Below are positions 31,192 through 43,214 of a stretch of 64,000 bases of DNA, in pieces. The DNA is from Adiantum capillus-veneris. Its lineage: Eukaryota; Streptophyta; Polypodiopsida; Polypodiales; Pteridaceae. Within the stretch, counting starts at the first letter, position 1. Each line of letters begins with the position of its first letter. The position numbers and the translations under genes were made by a program. The notes beneath the pieces were generated by a model that ran no database searches, had not been told where the DNA came from, and saw only the letters and a list, made by a program, of their open reading frames with translations. The stretch spans positions 42,259,537-42,323,536 of the forward strand of contig CM043966.1 in the NCBI GenBank assembly GCA_014529385.2, given 5' to 3'.

Positions 31192-34028
31192 GGATGAAGC
31201 AACTCCGAGGCTAAGTGAATGAAGCGTGACATATACTTCACATCCTGAATGAAAGAGATGACCTCCTTAGGACTCTTCGGTGATGGGAGCTCAATAAGAG
31301 CCTTTGCCTTTGAAGGATCCACCTCAATGCCTTTATAGGAAACCTTGTGACCGAGCAAGATCACTTCATCCTCACCTATGTGGCACTTGTCGGTGTTGAG
31401 TTGACCTCCCATGTCGTAGAGCTTCTTTAAACCTTCTTCTACCCTTTGTAGATGCAATGATTTTCAGCTATAAATGCAGAAATCATCAATGAACACCCTA
31501 ATTGACTTTCCAAAGAATGCTTGAAACACCATGTTCATGAAACGTTGGAATGTTGCAGGAGCATTTGTCAGACCAAATGGCATGACTCTAAAAGCATAAC
31601 AACCCCAAGGAGTGATAAAGGTTGTTTTCAATTGATCCTCCAATGCAATCCCTATTTGAAAGTAACCTGAGTAACCATCGCACACAGTGTACTTCTCATG
31701 ACCAGCTACCTCATTTAGTATCTCATCCTGGAATGGGAGGGGGAAGTGATCTGTTTTTGTTGCCTCATTGAGGGGACGGTAATCCACACACACCCTCCAC
31801 TTGCCATTTTTCTTAGGAGTGACAACAACAGGAGAGACCCACTCTGAATTCTCCAATGGATAAATGAAACCTGCTACTAGAAGCTTTCTTACCTCCTTGA
31901 GTAGAGCCTGTTCCTTTATAACTCCTAGCCTTCGTAGCTTCTGAGCTTTAGGTGTGGCCTCTGGCTTCAACTCAATCTTGTGTTGAACAACATCTACTCC
32001 ACACACATCAGTGTAGTCTTTAGCAAAAAGCCTCGGAAATTTCCTTAGCACACATTTGAACTCCTCTCTTTCATCCTTTGTAAGTGTTGTAGACAACATA
32101 CCTTCTAACATTCCTTCATCTTCCACCTTTTGGTTCTCTTGGGAACCTACCTCTTCCAAACCTCGAGAAGAGGTCTCCTGGTTGTTTGGCTTAAACCTTA
32201 CCCCCATGACTTCAATGGAGGACTCCTCTTCAGTAATGCTGCCGCTACTTTCTTCTTCTGAAGTGTTTTCAGTCCAATCTTCTTCCGTCTCACTTCGAGA
32301 TGATTCTTCATGGAGCTCCTCTTGGCGTTGCTCCTTCATGTCAAAAACAACCTTCTTGTGATTGTCATTCCTGCAAATTAGCTTTCCACTCTCCCAATCC
32401 TGCAAAGCTCGCATTTTCATTAGCCATGGTCTTCCTAGGATAAATCGGTAACCATTTCCCTTGGTAGACATGACATAGAAATCCATTGCCTTCTTAATGC
32501 CAAAGACCTCCACAAAAACATTTTTACAAATGCCTACGCACCTAGCCTTGCTATTGTTTGCCATTTTCACTTTGATTTCAGGTGTCTCATGGATGTGCAT
32601 GCCTAGTCTTTGCATGAGCCCTTCTGTCATGATGCATATTTGTGCACCCCCATCCACTAGACCTTTCCTAACCAATCTTCCTTTTATGTAACAATCAAGC
32701 ACAGATGTAATATCCTCGTTCATTTCAGCATGTGCAATTTTTACAACAGGAGAACTCTGTTTTACCTTTCTCCTAGTGCTAACTACCTTTGTTAAATCCC
32801 TCCTAACTTGTGGGCATAATGCAAGAAACTGAGGCCATGAGATATCAGGACCCTTACCTCGCATGTCTTCCAACAGGTTGTATGGAGCCATACCATGTCC
32901 AAGAGGGAAGTCTTGGAGATTGATACGATGTCGAGTCCTCTTAGCTTCCTTGGTCTCCTTTGCCTTCTTGCCTTGTCCATGGTCACTCTGTGATGTGACT
33001 CCTTCTTTCTCTTTACCTTTTCCTCGGCCACGCTTAATGCCATTGGCTTCCATGTCAACCTCATTTGAATTTTTCACCTCTACCACATGCACATTTGGAT
33101 CTGGCAAAGGTGGAACTCCTTCTACCCCTTGTGGAGGTGGTCTTGGTCCATTTGGCCTTTGTAGAAGCCTTGGTTGTTGACCAGCTCCTTCTCCTGCATT
33201 CATCACTGGGTAATTCAAGTTAGGTCTCCCTGGCTCCCCACGGGGCCAAGGACAATTATACATCCCATGTCCAGACTCACCGCAATTCCAACATTGCACG
33301 ACTCTCCTAGTTTGTGGCTCTCTCTCTTCTGACTTCTTTGCTTGTCCCTTTGGACCTACAGCTTGTGCAAGGTGAATTGACAGGCTGCTTAAAGATTCAT
33401 TTAACTTCTCAATCACTTCAGTTGTTACCTTAGGAAGCTCCCTAGGTGTTGATGCTTGTGACTTACCTTTGGGTCTAAGAACTTCTATTGGAACCTCTCC
33501 CCTTAAGCACTTGAGTTTCCTATACTTCTCAGCAGCCCTAGTTTCCGCTGCATCAAAGGTAGCAGGTGCACCCGCCTCAACTTTTACCTTAAGGTCAGGA
33601 AAGAGTCCGGCTATGAACCTCTCCTTCTTTAGAAATTCTGCACCATCACCAGGGTTAGCAACATTTCGTATCCATAGAGCCCAAAGACGTAGGAACTCTT
33701 GCTTGTACAAGTAGTAGTCATCTAAGTCTTTTTGCTTATGAGAAACAATGTCTTGCCATAATTTCTGAGTGTTTTGGGGATCAAAGAAGTATTTCTTGAA
33801 ACGATTCAAAACTTCCGTGTAATTCCCTTTAACTTCCTCAGGCAAAGAGTCAAACCAAGTGCTAGCATCTTTCCTAAGGACCACCTCAAACATTTCTACA
33901 TGTTCTTGATCAGTTACTATCCTCTTGATACGGCAAGACATCTTGAAATTCGCTAGAAATAATTCGGCATCCTCTCCAGGCTCTCCAAAGAAAAGAGGAT
34001 ATCCAGACATTTGGCGTTGGCTCTCCAT
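31187..34028 (-). pseudogene. gag-pol of element 2, left unit (gag to mid RT)
   Basis: A single frame runs from ATG 34028 for 854 codons: capsid (1-170), CCHC knuckle CWNCGESGHGMYNC (246-259), Pro-rich and basic linkers, protease with VDGGAQIC (Asp459) and ILGRPWL, then RT to FIDDFCIYS. There TCA has become TGA (31464-31466). The frame continues to ELLHPL and is cut at the LTR junction. DGGA in place of D-T/S-G-A fits Tat-type proteases. Gag and pol are in one frame here, unlike element C. RNase H and integrase of this unit are deleted. Confidence 0.88.
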
Positions 34029-34113
34029 TGAATTGATTTCAAAGTGATGCGTTTTTGTTTTTTTCTTTCTTTAAAAGATTTACACAATAATATTTTCTAA
34101 ATTGCAATCTATT

Positions 34114-34332
34114 TTACAACAAAATAAAAATATTCACATCAAATGACCTATGATAATCAATAAGAGGTAGAATGACAGGGTTTGGTGACGCGAGAATTTC
34201 TCCTGCTCTTTGGGCACCAAACATGAATACCATACGTTGTTGAAAATGGATTTTTCTACTAATTGCAATGTTTACTCTAATGTGTGGAGTGAAATGAAAG
34301 GGAAAAACCTGTATTCCTGGGCCATTATCCAT
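34114..34332 (-). CDS. Accessory ORF A2, element 2
   Basis: 72 codons, with only a few residue changes from the element 1 copy at 22105: the PFHFTPHIR, ISRKIHFQQRMVFMFGAQR and PVILPLI blocks are kept. It ends 86 bp before gag, with no B1/B2 cassette between. The spacer is A/T-rich and does not resemble the equivalent spacer in element 1. Confidence 0.75.
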   Translation of the reverse strand: MDNGPGIQVFPFHFTPHIRVNIAISRKIHFQQRMVFMFGAQRAGEILASPNPVILPLIDYHRSFDVNIFILL

Positions 34333-34353
34333 GGTCTATGCATGACCTAATTC

Positions 34354-34566
34354 TTAAAACAAAACAAAAATATAGACGTCCAAACTAAGGTCGTACCTAA
34401 TGAGAGGCAAAATAAAAGGATTTACTGATGCGTTTATCTCTACCAACCTAAGAGGACCTAAAATTCTACGAATTACTCGCTGAAATTGCAACTTAGTACT
34501 AACAATTATGTGTACCTTTTGCCTTGCAATGGGAATAAAGGGATCATACAAATTCTCGTGATTCAT
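34354..34566 (-). CDS. Accessory ORF A1, element 2
   Basis: 70 codons, nearly identical to the element 1 copy at 21871 (FIPIARQKVHIIVS, RRILGPLRL, ILPLIRYDLSLDVYIF). Start codon and spacing to A2 are conserved. Retention of both A ORFs without the B pair shows that A and B are separate modules. Confidence 0.72.
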   Translation of the reverse strand: MNHENLYDPFIPIARQKVHIIVSTKLQFQRVIRRILGPLRLVEINASVNPFILPLIRYDLSLDVYIFVLF

Positions 34567-34621
34567 GCAAGCTACTTGATTATGCTAAAGGTTGAGACTT
34601 CACAAAACATACACAAGACTG

Positions 34622-34639
34622 TCCTCAGTGGGGGCACCA
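34622..34639 (-). promoter_or_regulatory. Primer-binding site, element 2
   Basis: On the minus strand this is TGGTGCCCCCACTGAGGA, three bases from the LTR end, identical to element 1. Confidence 0.6.
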
Positions 34640-34642
34640 ATT

Positions 34643-34901
34643 TGAGGCGGTCTGGGGCGGGCAACAAGAAGAGAAACCTCTAGACACCCTTCAAGGCTCC
34701 CGTGCTGCTCAATGGGGCTGGGGCACAACACAACACAAACCAAAACAACAAACCCCCAGCCAAATCCCAACTACACAAGGGGCACCACCTAGTTTAAGAG
34801 CGAACTAGGACGCAAAAGAGGAGAATCGTTAGAGAAACCCACAAACAAGCAAGGAATTTACACTAACCCTAACACCAATGGAACACTCTCACACACTAAA
34901 A

Positions 34902-34939
<38 letters not shown>

Positions 34940-37324
34940 GAGAGAGATGGTGCTCGGGCTGCTTTGAAGTGTATCGTTAATGATCAAGCAAACTAAATAT
35001 ATATATGTAAGAAAGGGAGAGAGGGGGGAAGGGGGTGCTTGTTGCACTAATGCCTTCTTACAAATCTGTCATGACAAATCAAAGTGAGATTAGTATTTGT
35101 TCAACATAGCTTGCGTAAATTTCACCACAACACATCACAAGAAAAGCCACCCCAATCACTGTCTTAAGGCCAGGGGAGTCCTCTCCACCCTGTCGCCCTC
35201 TTACAGTATGTGAGATTTATGGCTAGATTGATGACAACACCAGAGACAAGCTATCAAGAACTTAACAAAAAACACCAAGATACTTACGCATCATTGTTGC
35301 CCATTACTTCACGTTGGAAGGGAGACAAAGTATCCAAGCTTAGTCCAAATCCACCCTCCTTGATTCAGCAAATGTTGGGCTTACACTAGTAGGAGAAATG
35401 ATAGATTTCCTACTCTCAATTGAATGATCACTCTCTCTCTTACAATGGCATAGAGTTCCCTTGCTAATCCCCTATTACAACACATGCACATGCATAAGAC
35501 AATGAGCTTCCACTCAAGAGCTCCTTCTAGAGAGGTTGAGCTTGGCTTCTCAAGCTATAGCATAGTGCTCTTGCTTATGGCTCCCCCTTGTTGTGCTAGC
35601 TACACCCTCCTTTTATAGCAATTTTGAAGGCTAGGGTTACTCCTCTACCAATGGTTGGGTTAGATTTTCAGCAATTTATCTAATTTCTTTTGCTTGGAAT
35701 TATCAAGAAGTTGGTGAGGAAAGAGAGAGGAGAGAAATGGAGGTGATAGGAGTTTTCATAGTGGGTTAGTGTTAGTAGAGTTAGTATTAATTTACAAATG
35801 GAATTGGATATTTACAATGGGAGTATCCATGTAGGATACAAATAAGGAAGAAAAAAACTCTTAAGAGGTAAGAAAAGGTGGCTTTCTTACAAGGTTGATG
35901 CTCCAAGTGTCTTGAGTAGGGCCGATTTTGACGCCTGTTGACGGTCCACTAGCTTTGACGGTACATTTTTTCTCCACTCTTGACCTTCCTTGAGAGACAA
36001 GATAATTGAAGCTGAGTAATCAACCACCATGATGCTGTCTTTTAAGAGAAGAGGCTGAATTTTGTGGTTTTTTTGATAGATATGGGTAAATTGGAGGAGG
36101 AAAAATGAGACTAGGTGGTCAATTTTGGAATGGAATTGTGTGTGGGAGGTATGAGTTCACCATGGTTTCTCTTATTCTTCAAGGTTGAGGAGAAGGTGAG
36201 TAGTGTGCAGAGAGGAGTGGTGAGAGAGATAGGGATGATGAGTGGAGAAGTGTGTGTGAAAGAGGAAAATGATAAAGTGGAAGAGAGAGTGTGGCTGCAT
36301 AGCATGGGAAAACTGGGGTCCACTAAAAAAATCATAGCTCACAGCTCGTAGCTCAAAAAAATATGAAAATATTTGAGACAAAAGTTCAGCCCACGAGCTA
36401 CAACTTTTGTTTGTATCACCTTTTCAAATTCAGAGAGCAAGTGAACTTTAAAAATTCAGCAAAACCGACCGTTTTTTTCCACTGCAAGGTCCTTGTGGGG
36501 TCCTTCTTTGGATGATTCTTTTGAATACCTCCAAGAGTGAGCCCTCCATAGTGCATGTATGCATGCCACCTACCCTTGACCTTATTTGGTAGGTCTATAA
36601 TTGAAGATATTGTTGAGATTAGGATATAAGTGAATAGTACAACTAAGAAAATCAAATATTGAGGGGTCTAAAAAATATGTACATGTCAAATATAAATAAT
36701 ATAAGTGGAAAAAATATAAAGGGGTCAAAAGAAATCTCTCTCATTATGAGGCTACCATAAAAAGATAAATATTTTTGGTGTTCTAATTTTTTAGAAAAAA
36801 ACAAAATAGATGTAGGAAGGGAAAAATCAAAATAGTGAAAAAATATACACATAAATAAAACTAGTTTTTTTGGATTTTTGTTGGGGTGGAGTTACACCAA
36901 ATATAAGAGAAGCTTACATGAAAATATTTCTATATGGAATAAAGAATATGAAAAATGGTAAGAAAAATTGTGGTAATGGTGAGGCAATGTACAGAGCATA
37001 AATAACACACACGTAGGTAGAAATATTTAAATAAATACCAAAATAATTATGAAAAAATCTTTTATTTAGGCCCTATATACAAAGAAATATTTACATACGC
37101 ATGGGCCATAATATACTTATATTTTTTATTTATTTTTATTTTTTTGGCTCAACTAGCCCAATGACTAGCTAATTGAGGGTTTTTTAAGAAGATATGGGAA
37201 AAGTCCCGTGACTCACGCACGCCTATGTACAGTGAAATGGTAAGGATAGCCACAGTGTTTGAGTGATTTGATAGGGGGGGATAACTCACTATGGCAATCA
37301 CAGAGAGCCGAGAAACGGCTATCA
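34643..37324 (-). repeat. Complete central LTR of element 2
   Basis: 2682 bp with both termini. On its left it adjoins a primer-binding site, so it is the 5' LTR of the left unit. On its right it adjoins a polypurine tract and pol end, so it is the 3' LTR of the right unit. It holds a shorter (GA)n run (about 34905-34936) and the TATA box at 35609-35617. Confidence 0.92.
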
Positions 37325-37352
37325 TTAGCCCTCCCCCAGGATGATGGTATAT

Positions 37353-40300
37353 TCATGTACCATCATAGAGCATCTTTTCCAAAGAGAGTGCTTCAGAGTT
37401 TCGTAGATCCTTTGGTAGAAGGCGACTCAAATAGGGCTTCAAGCGATACCGGTTTACCTTTCTGGAGTGCTCTTTACCATTCAAGTCCATAAGCTGATAG
37501 TAACTAGAATTGAAAGCCTTCTTGACTATGTATGGCCCTTGCCATCTAGTTTCAAACTTGGCATCAAAACGATTGTCAAGTCGATTGTCATACCTTAGCA
37601 CAAGCTCTCCTTCCTTGATGCCTTTGTCCTTCAGTTTCTTGTCGTGCGTTTCTTTCGCTTGTGTGGCTTTCCTCTTGTAGCACTCATATGCTGCTTCTCT
37701 TTTCCACTCAAGCTCAGCTAAGGTAAGAAGTCGATCCATCCATGCTTCTTGATCATCTTGTGCTGATTTGCCATGAAGTCCCATTGTTGGAATGTTTAGT
37801 TCAATTGGCTGTAAAGCCTCTTGACCATAGACCAAGTGAAATGGTGTGAACTCCATGGATTCCCTATATGTGGTTCGATATGCCCACAAGGCACCATCCA
37901 AGAAGTCATCCCACAACTTTGTCTTGTTTTTCACCATCTTTCTAATGATGCCTGCAATGACACCATTAGCTTTTTCTACCAAACCATTTGATTGGGGATA
38001 GTAGGGTGTACTGTGACGATGTAGAATGTGAAGTTCTTCATAGACTTCTGTGAGCAATCCCTTTCTAAACCCTGGACCATTATCAGAAACAATCTCCAAA
38101 GGTGTGCCAAATCTACAACAAATGTGAGTGTAGACGAATTTGCTCACTGTTTTCTCATTTACCTTTCCCACACTCTGTGCTTCCACCCACCTAGTCATAT
38201 AGTCTACAGCCACTAGAATGTAGAGTTTACCATTTTTTGTCCTAGGCAGAGGACCCATAGCATCAATGCCCCACTTTTCAAACGGTCCATTTGCAAGCAT
38301 GATTTGCCTTGGACCATAAACCAATCTTCTATTCCCATTTACCTGACAATTGTGACAACTTTTACACCAATGTTGGACATCCACATGCAGACTTGGCCAA
38401 ACATACCCCGCAAGCAAAATCTTCATCACAGTTAATTCTTGGGCAAAATGACCACCACATGCTTCTTCATGCAAACCTTTTAGAATGGCTGGAATTTCCT
38501 CAATAGTTGGTACTCTTTTGCATACTTGATCCCTCCCTCTTTGATAGAGGGAGCCTTCTAGGAAGAGATATGCGCTTGCCTTCTTCATGAGTCTCCTCTT
38601 CTGAGCCTTCGTGAAGTCTTGTGGAAACTCGCCCTCCAAAATGTAGCTAATAATGGGAGTCAATGACTCCAATCCCTGGTATCTCGGTTGCTTGACAGTT
38701 GCTACCACCATGATGACCTGCACTTCTTTCTCAACACATGTAACTACTTGTTGTGCAAGTAAATCGGCATCTTCATTCTGTTTCCTAGGAATATGATATA
38801 GTTGCACTTCTTCAAATTGATTAAACAATCTACGAATGGCATGAACTTTTGCCCGTAAGCTTTCATTCTTGCATGCCCAAATACCTAAAATCTGTTTAAC
38901 AATGAGAAGTGCATCTCCCTTTACCATGAGGCGTTGTATCCCTTGGCCAATGCACATCTTCAAACCATGAATTAGTGTGTCGTATTCTGCTTCATTGTTG
39001 CTAGCTGAACTTGGTAGATTGAACTTCTCTTTCATGACCACCTCTCCACTTGGGTTGAGCAACACTAGCCCTCCCCCTGCTTTTCCTGTGGCTCGACGAA
39101 AAGCTCCATCAAAGAACAAGGTAAAAGCATTAGGAATACTTTTTGGTGGTGGCAATGGTAGGGTCTTTACTTCAGGCACCTTAATCTCCTTTTCATGCAC
39201 CCTATAAGTGAGAATCCCTGCCAATTGTGCACGCACACTATCTTCTACCTTGAAAGAGTATTGAAACTCTTGCAACTCCATAATCCACTTTGAGATCCTA
39301 GTACTAATATTCATTTGAGATGACACCCAAGGGAACAAATTCTCTGCGGTGAGGATTACAAAAGGTTTTGGGAGCAAGTAGGATCTAAACTTTCTCACCG
39401 CAAACATGAGAGAAAGCATCATGAGTTCTGCTTCTGTGTAGTCTCTCTCCAAAGCATTCATGACCCTACTAGCAAAGTAGATGGGTCGCATCCTTGTACT
39501 GTGGGGATCTTGTTGTAGCAACACAGCACCAATTGTTTCCCTTCCAACACTAGAGCTAACAAAGAATGTGTACTCCCAACAAGGAGGCATGAGTGTTGGT
39601 AGCTCTGACAAAATGACTTTAATGTTACAAAAATACTCTTCAAGCTCATCAGACCATGCAAATTCTACTTGTTGTGTCAACTTTTGCAAAGGATGAAGCA
39701 ACTCCGAGGCTAAGTGAATGAAGCGTGACATATACTTCACCTTCTGAATGAAAGAGATGACCTCCTTAGGACTCTTCGGTGATGGGAGCTCAATAAGAGC
39801 CTTTGCCTTTGAAGGATCCACCTCAATGCCTTTATAGGAAACCTTGTGACCGAGCAAGATCACTTCATCCTCACCTATGTGGCACTTGTCGGTGTTGAGT
39901 TGACCTCCCATGTCGTAGAGCTTCTTTAAACCTTCTTCTACCCTTTGTAGATGCAATGATTTTCAGCTATAAATGCAGAAATCATCAATGAACACCCTAA
40001 TTGACTTTCCAAAGAATGCTTGAAACACCATGTTCATGAAACGTTGGAATGTTGCAGGAGCATTTGTCAGACCAAATGGCATGACTCTAAAAGCATAACA
40101 ACCCCAAGGAGTGATAAAGGTTGTTTTCAATTGATCCTCCAATGCAATCCCTATTTGAAAGTAACCTGAGTAACCATCGCACACAGTGTACTTCTCATGA
40201 CCAGCTACCTCATTTAGTATCCCATCCTGGAATGGGAGGGGGAAGTGATCTGTTTTTGTTGCCTCATTGAGGGGACGGTAATCCACACACACCCTCCACT

Positions 40301-40850
40301 TGCCATTTTTCTTAGGAGTGACAACAACAGGAGAGACCCACTCTGAATTCTCCACTGGATAAATGAAACCTGCTACTAGAAGCTTTCTTACCTCCTTGAG
40401 TAGAGCCTGTTCCTTTATAACTCCTAGCCTTCGTAGCTTTTGAGCTTTAGGTGTGGCCTCTGGCTTCAACTCAATCTTGTGTTGAACAACATCTACTCCA
40501 CGCACATCGGTGTAGTCTTTAGCAAAAAGCCTCGGAAAATTCCTTAGCACACATTTGAAATCCTCTCTTTCATCCTTTGTAAGTGTTGTAGACAACATAC
40601 CTTCTAACATTCCTTCATCTTCCACCTTTTGGTTCTCTTGGGAACCTACCTCTTCCAAACCTCGAGAAGAGGTCTCCTGGTTGTTTGGCTTAAACCCTAC
40701 CCCCATGACTTCAATGGAGGACTCCTCTTCAGTAATGCTGCCACTACATTCTTCTTCTGAAGTGTTTTCAGTCCAACCTTCTTCCGTCTCACTTCGAGAT
40801 GATTCTTCATGGAGCTCCTCTTGGCGTTGCTCCTTCATGTCAAAGACAAC
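37353..40850 (-). pseudogene. pol of element 2, right unit (protease-RT linker to integrase)
   Basis: The frame starts at the junction (about 40850), is open to the TGA at 39963-39965, then continues in frame for 867 codons to 37353. It covers the acidic linker, RT with FIDD, degenerate RNase H, archaeal-type RNase H and the whole integrase (Asp, Asp, Glu all present). The TGA is the same lesion as in the left unit, so it predates the dimer. Gag, knuckle and protease of this unit are missing. The C-terminal tail is shorter than in element 1. Confidence 0.88.
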
Positions 40851-40889
40851 TCACTATGGCAATCACAGAGAGCCGAGAAACGGCTATCA
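40848..40889 (-). repeat. Element 2, outer LTR fragment (first 42 bp of LTR)
   Basis: It ends in GGCTATCA, the inverted LTR start, next to the CTGT target duplication. It joins pol sequence at a shared AAC. Confidence 0.85.
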
Positions 40890-41146
40890 CTGTAAGAGGG
40901 CGACAGGGTGGAGAGGACTCCCCTGGCCTTAAGACAGTGATTGGGGTGGTTTTTCTTGTGATGCGTTGTGGTGAAATTTACGCAAGCTATGTTGAACAAA
41001 TACTAATCTCACTTTGATTTGTCATGACAGATTTGTAAGAAGGTATTAATGCAACAAGCACCCTCTCCCCCTTTTTCTCTCTTTCTTACATATATATATT
41101 TATGTTTTCTTGATCATTAACGATACACTTCAAAGCAGCCCGAGCA

Positions 41147-41234
<88 letters not shown>

Positions 41235-41489
41235 TTTTAGTGTGTGAGAGTATTCCATTGGTGTTAGGGTTAGTGTTCCTTGCTTGTTTGTGGGTTGCTC
41301 TAACGATTCTCCTCTTTTGCGTCCTAGTTCGCTCTTAAACTAGGTGGTGCCCCTTGTGTAGTTGGGATTTGGCTGGGGGTTTGTTGTTTTGGTTTGTGTT
41401 GTGCTGTGCCCCAGCCCCATTGAGCAGCACGGGAGCCTTGAAGGGTGTCTAGAGGTTGCTCTTCTTGTTGCCCGCCCCGGACCGCTTCA
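40890..41489 (+). repeat. 3' LTR of element 1, remaining part
   Basis: It resumes at CTGTAAGAGGG exactly where 30833 stopped and continues to GACCGCTTCA. The (CT)n run here (about 41149-41231) is the longest of all copies, showing rapid microsatellite change after insertion. Confidence 0.92.
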
Positions 41490-43112
41490 ATATGCATTCG
41501 CATAATCTTTTGAGTTCACACGAAACCTAGGTATTGCTGTCTTTTTTTGATCCATTTTATCATGTATAATGCATAAATACTTATCCTTTTGCAACTGGGA
41601 GAACTTACACCAGGTGTAGTACACATTCCTACAACTTTGTTGTTGCAACATGTGAATTCGACGTTCATCCTTCAAACGTGCAATCATCTCGTCATCCTTT
41701 GTTGACTCTAGTTGAGACTTTATCCGACTAAACACAACACATTTGGAGAACTCACTTGTTTTTGACAATGTCACATTAGCAAACTCTGTATTCCAAATCC
41801 TATTGAATGTTGTGCTAGACATTGGCTTGAAACTCATACTGTCAAGTGTTTTATTGACATCATGTAAAATGTCTACTTGCTTGTACGTGTTTGGTATTGC
41901 AAGCAAAGTTTCCCTAGTACCATCTTCCATGGTTCTACTCTTATGTGGCATTCTCTCTGAGTTTTCATCAACAAAAGAGCGCATCAATGCCCTTCCCATT
42001 TCTGTATGGTCTCTTCCTTTTCTCATGACACCATCATTACCATGCACTAAGCGTCTAACCCCATTCTCAAAATGTTCACGGTGACGATAAAATGAAGTTT
42101 TTGGAATGCCATGAATTTCGTACCAAGCTCTACTGCAAACCTCACTGCCATTAAAAGAAAACACATAGCATGTCTTTGTAGTTGTTTTGTTCTCACACCA
42201 TGCAGTCAACATTGTATCATACACATAGTTTGTTCTATTTTGCAAACTCTATCCCCAAAATCCATTGCACATAGCCATGACCTTATCTCGATTGGCATAT
42301 TGACAACACCTTTTGGAACAACAATCTATGGCTGAAACAAGCTGGACAGATGCTAGAGATGCTTGATTGGATCTCTTAGAATCTTTCACTGACATTTTTG
42401 GCTTCCTATTTACAAAGCAATATTTCCGCTTTTTTGAAATAGGCTCTACGAAATAAGCTGATTCAATGCATATGTCTTGTAACGCATGCATAGCATGTAG
42501 ATCCTCATAGCATAACAATTCTTTTCCATCCATAGTTGTCACTCTCTTGATAGGCCAACAAACTAGATTAATGCTGCATACACTAGCTTCTGCAGAAATA
42601 GTTTCCTCATCTGCATAGGATGTTTCGATACCAATACCAATGTTATCTTCACCTAGCTCACCAAAGTTTACAGAGTCAAACGGACACACGTACATGACAA
42701 CCCCTTTGGCTACTACATGTGTTTTGCTTTCATCCCAAAGTTGAACCCTCTTATCCTTCCAAACCTCTCTGTAGCTCATTCCATTATATTTTGCATCCAA
42801 TGCTCCTTCTGCTTTGTCAGCCTCATGCATAGAAGCCCCTTTGTACTGCATCTCATTTATATGCTGCAACAACCCACTTCTCCATTTCACAATACTATGA
42901 AAAGCATCTCCCACTGTCAATGCATCCATTGTTGGAAAAGGGATGAGTGCTTTCTTTTCAAAACACAAATCAACTGACACCGATACATTGCCTTCCCCAA
43001 TAAGAATTCTAGAACAATATGCACTTGGATTTATTTCAAATACAGTCCCAATGGCAACCTTTTGTGTCGCTACAAACATGCACACTCTATCACCATGATT
43101 GAAATTAGCCAT
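41490..43112 (-). pseudogene. GHTHDDID-family gene, copy 1, 5' half
   Basis: ATG at 43112 follows an acceptor-like TTGCAG. The first part has two related segments (VAIGTVFEINP...GDAFHSIVKW and VVAKGVVMYVCP...VCWPIKRV) that resemble a plant transposon-associated domain (DUF8039 by memory, uncertain). A TAG at 42249-42251 sits where copy 2 has Glu; the frame then stays open to the insertion. The second part holds a Cys/Tyr block, a HKSRTM block, a basic helix, and CIIHDKMDQKKTAIPRF, whose Asp is a candidate first catalytic acid. The frame reaches 41490 and continues, with one ATAT removed, into 19091 leftwards. The upstream exon was not found. Confidence 0.7.
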
Positions 43113-43214
43113 ACCTGCAAGAAGATTGCAAGAATAATAGTTAAACAAACCGCTTGCAGAGTATATTGATTTACGTAGCATAAAGCATAACAAGTATGTA
43201 TGTGGGTGTTTCAT

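Larger units (their letters stand above)
30834..40889 (-). mobile_element. Element 2: deleted tandem dimer of the element 1 family, nested and inverted
   Basis: It is flanked by CTGT at 30830-30833 and 40890-40893 and has terminal TG...CA in minus orientation. From right to left: 42 bp of LTR start, pol from the protease-RT linker to its end, polypurine tract, a complete LTR, primer-binding site, ORFs A1 and A2, gag-pol up to mid RT, then the last 358 bp of an LTR. The two internal parts overlap by about 1155 bp (31192-32346 and 39691-40845) and share an in-frame TGA. This is LTR-internal-LTR-internal-LTR with two large deletions. Confidence 0.85.
19096..41489 (+). mobile_element. Element 1: Tat-like LTR retrotransposon with a nested copy in its 3' LTR
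   Basis: LTRs run TGATAGCC...GCTTCA. The element is flanked by ATAT at 19092-19095 and 41490-41493. Order: 5' LTR, primer-binding site, four accessory ORFs, gag, pol, polypurine tract, 3' LTR. Element 2 (30834-40889) sits in the 3' LTR. The two LTRs differ at only a few positions per several hundred bases, apart from a (CT)n run, so insertion is recent. Gag is frameshifted and the protease active-site segment is deleted, so the copy is not autonomous. It interrupts a transposase-like pseudogene. Confidence 0.92.

Noticed and set aside
31176-31457. Separate small RT gene
   Set aside because: It is the continuation of the element 2 pol frame after the TGA at 31464, cut by the LTR junction.
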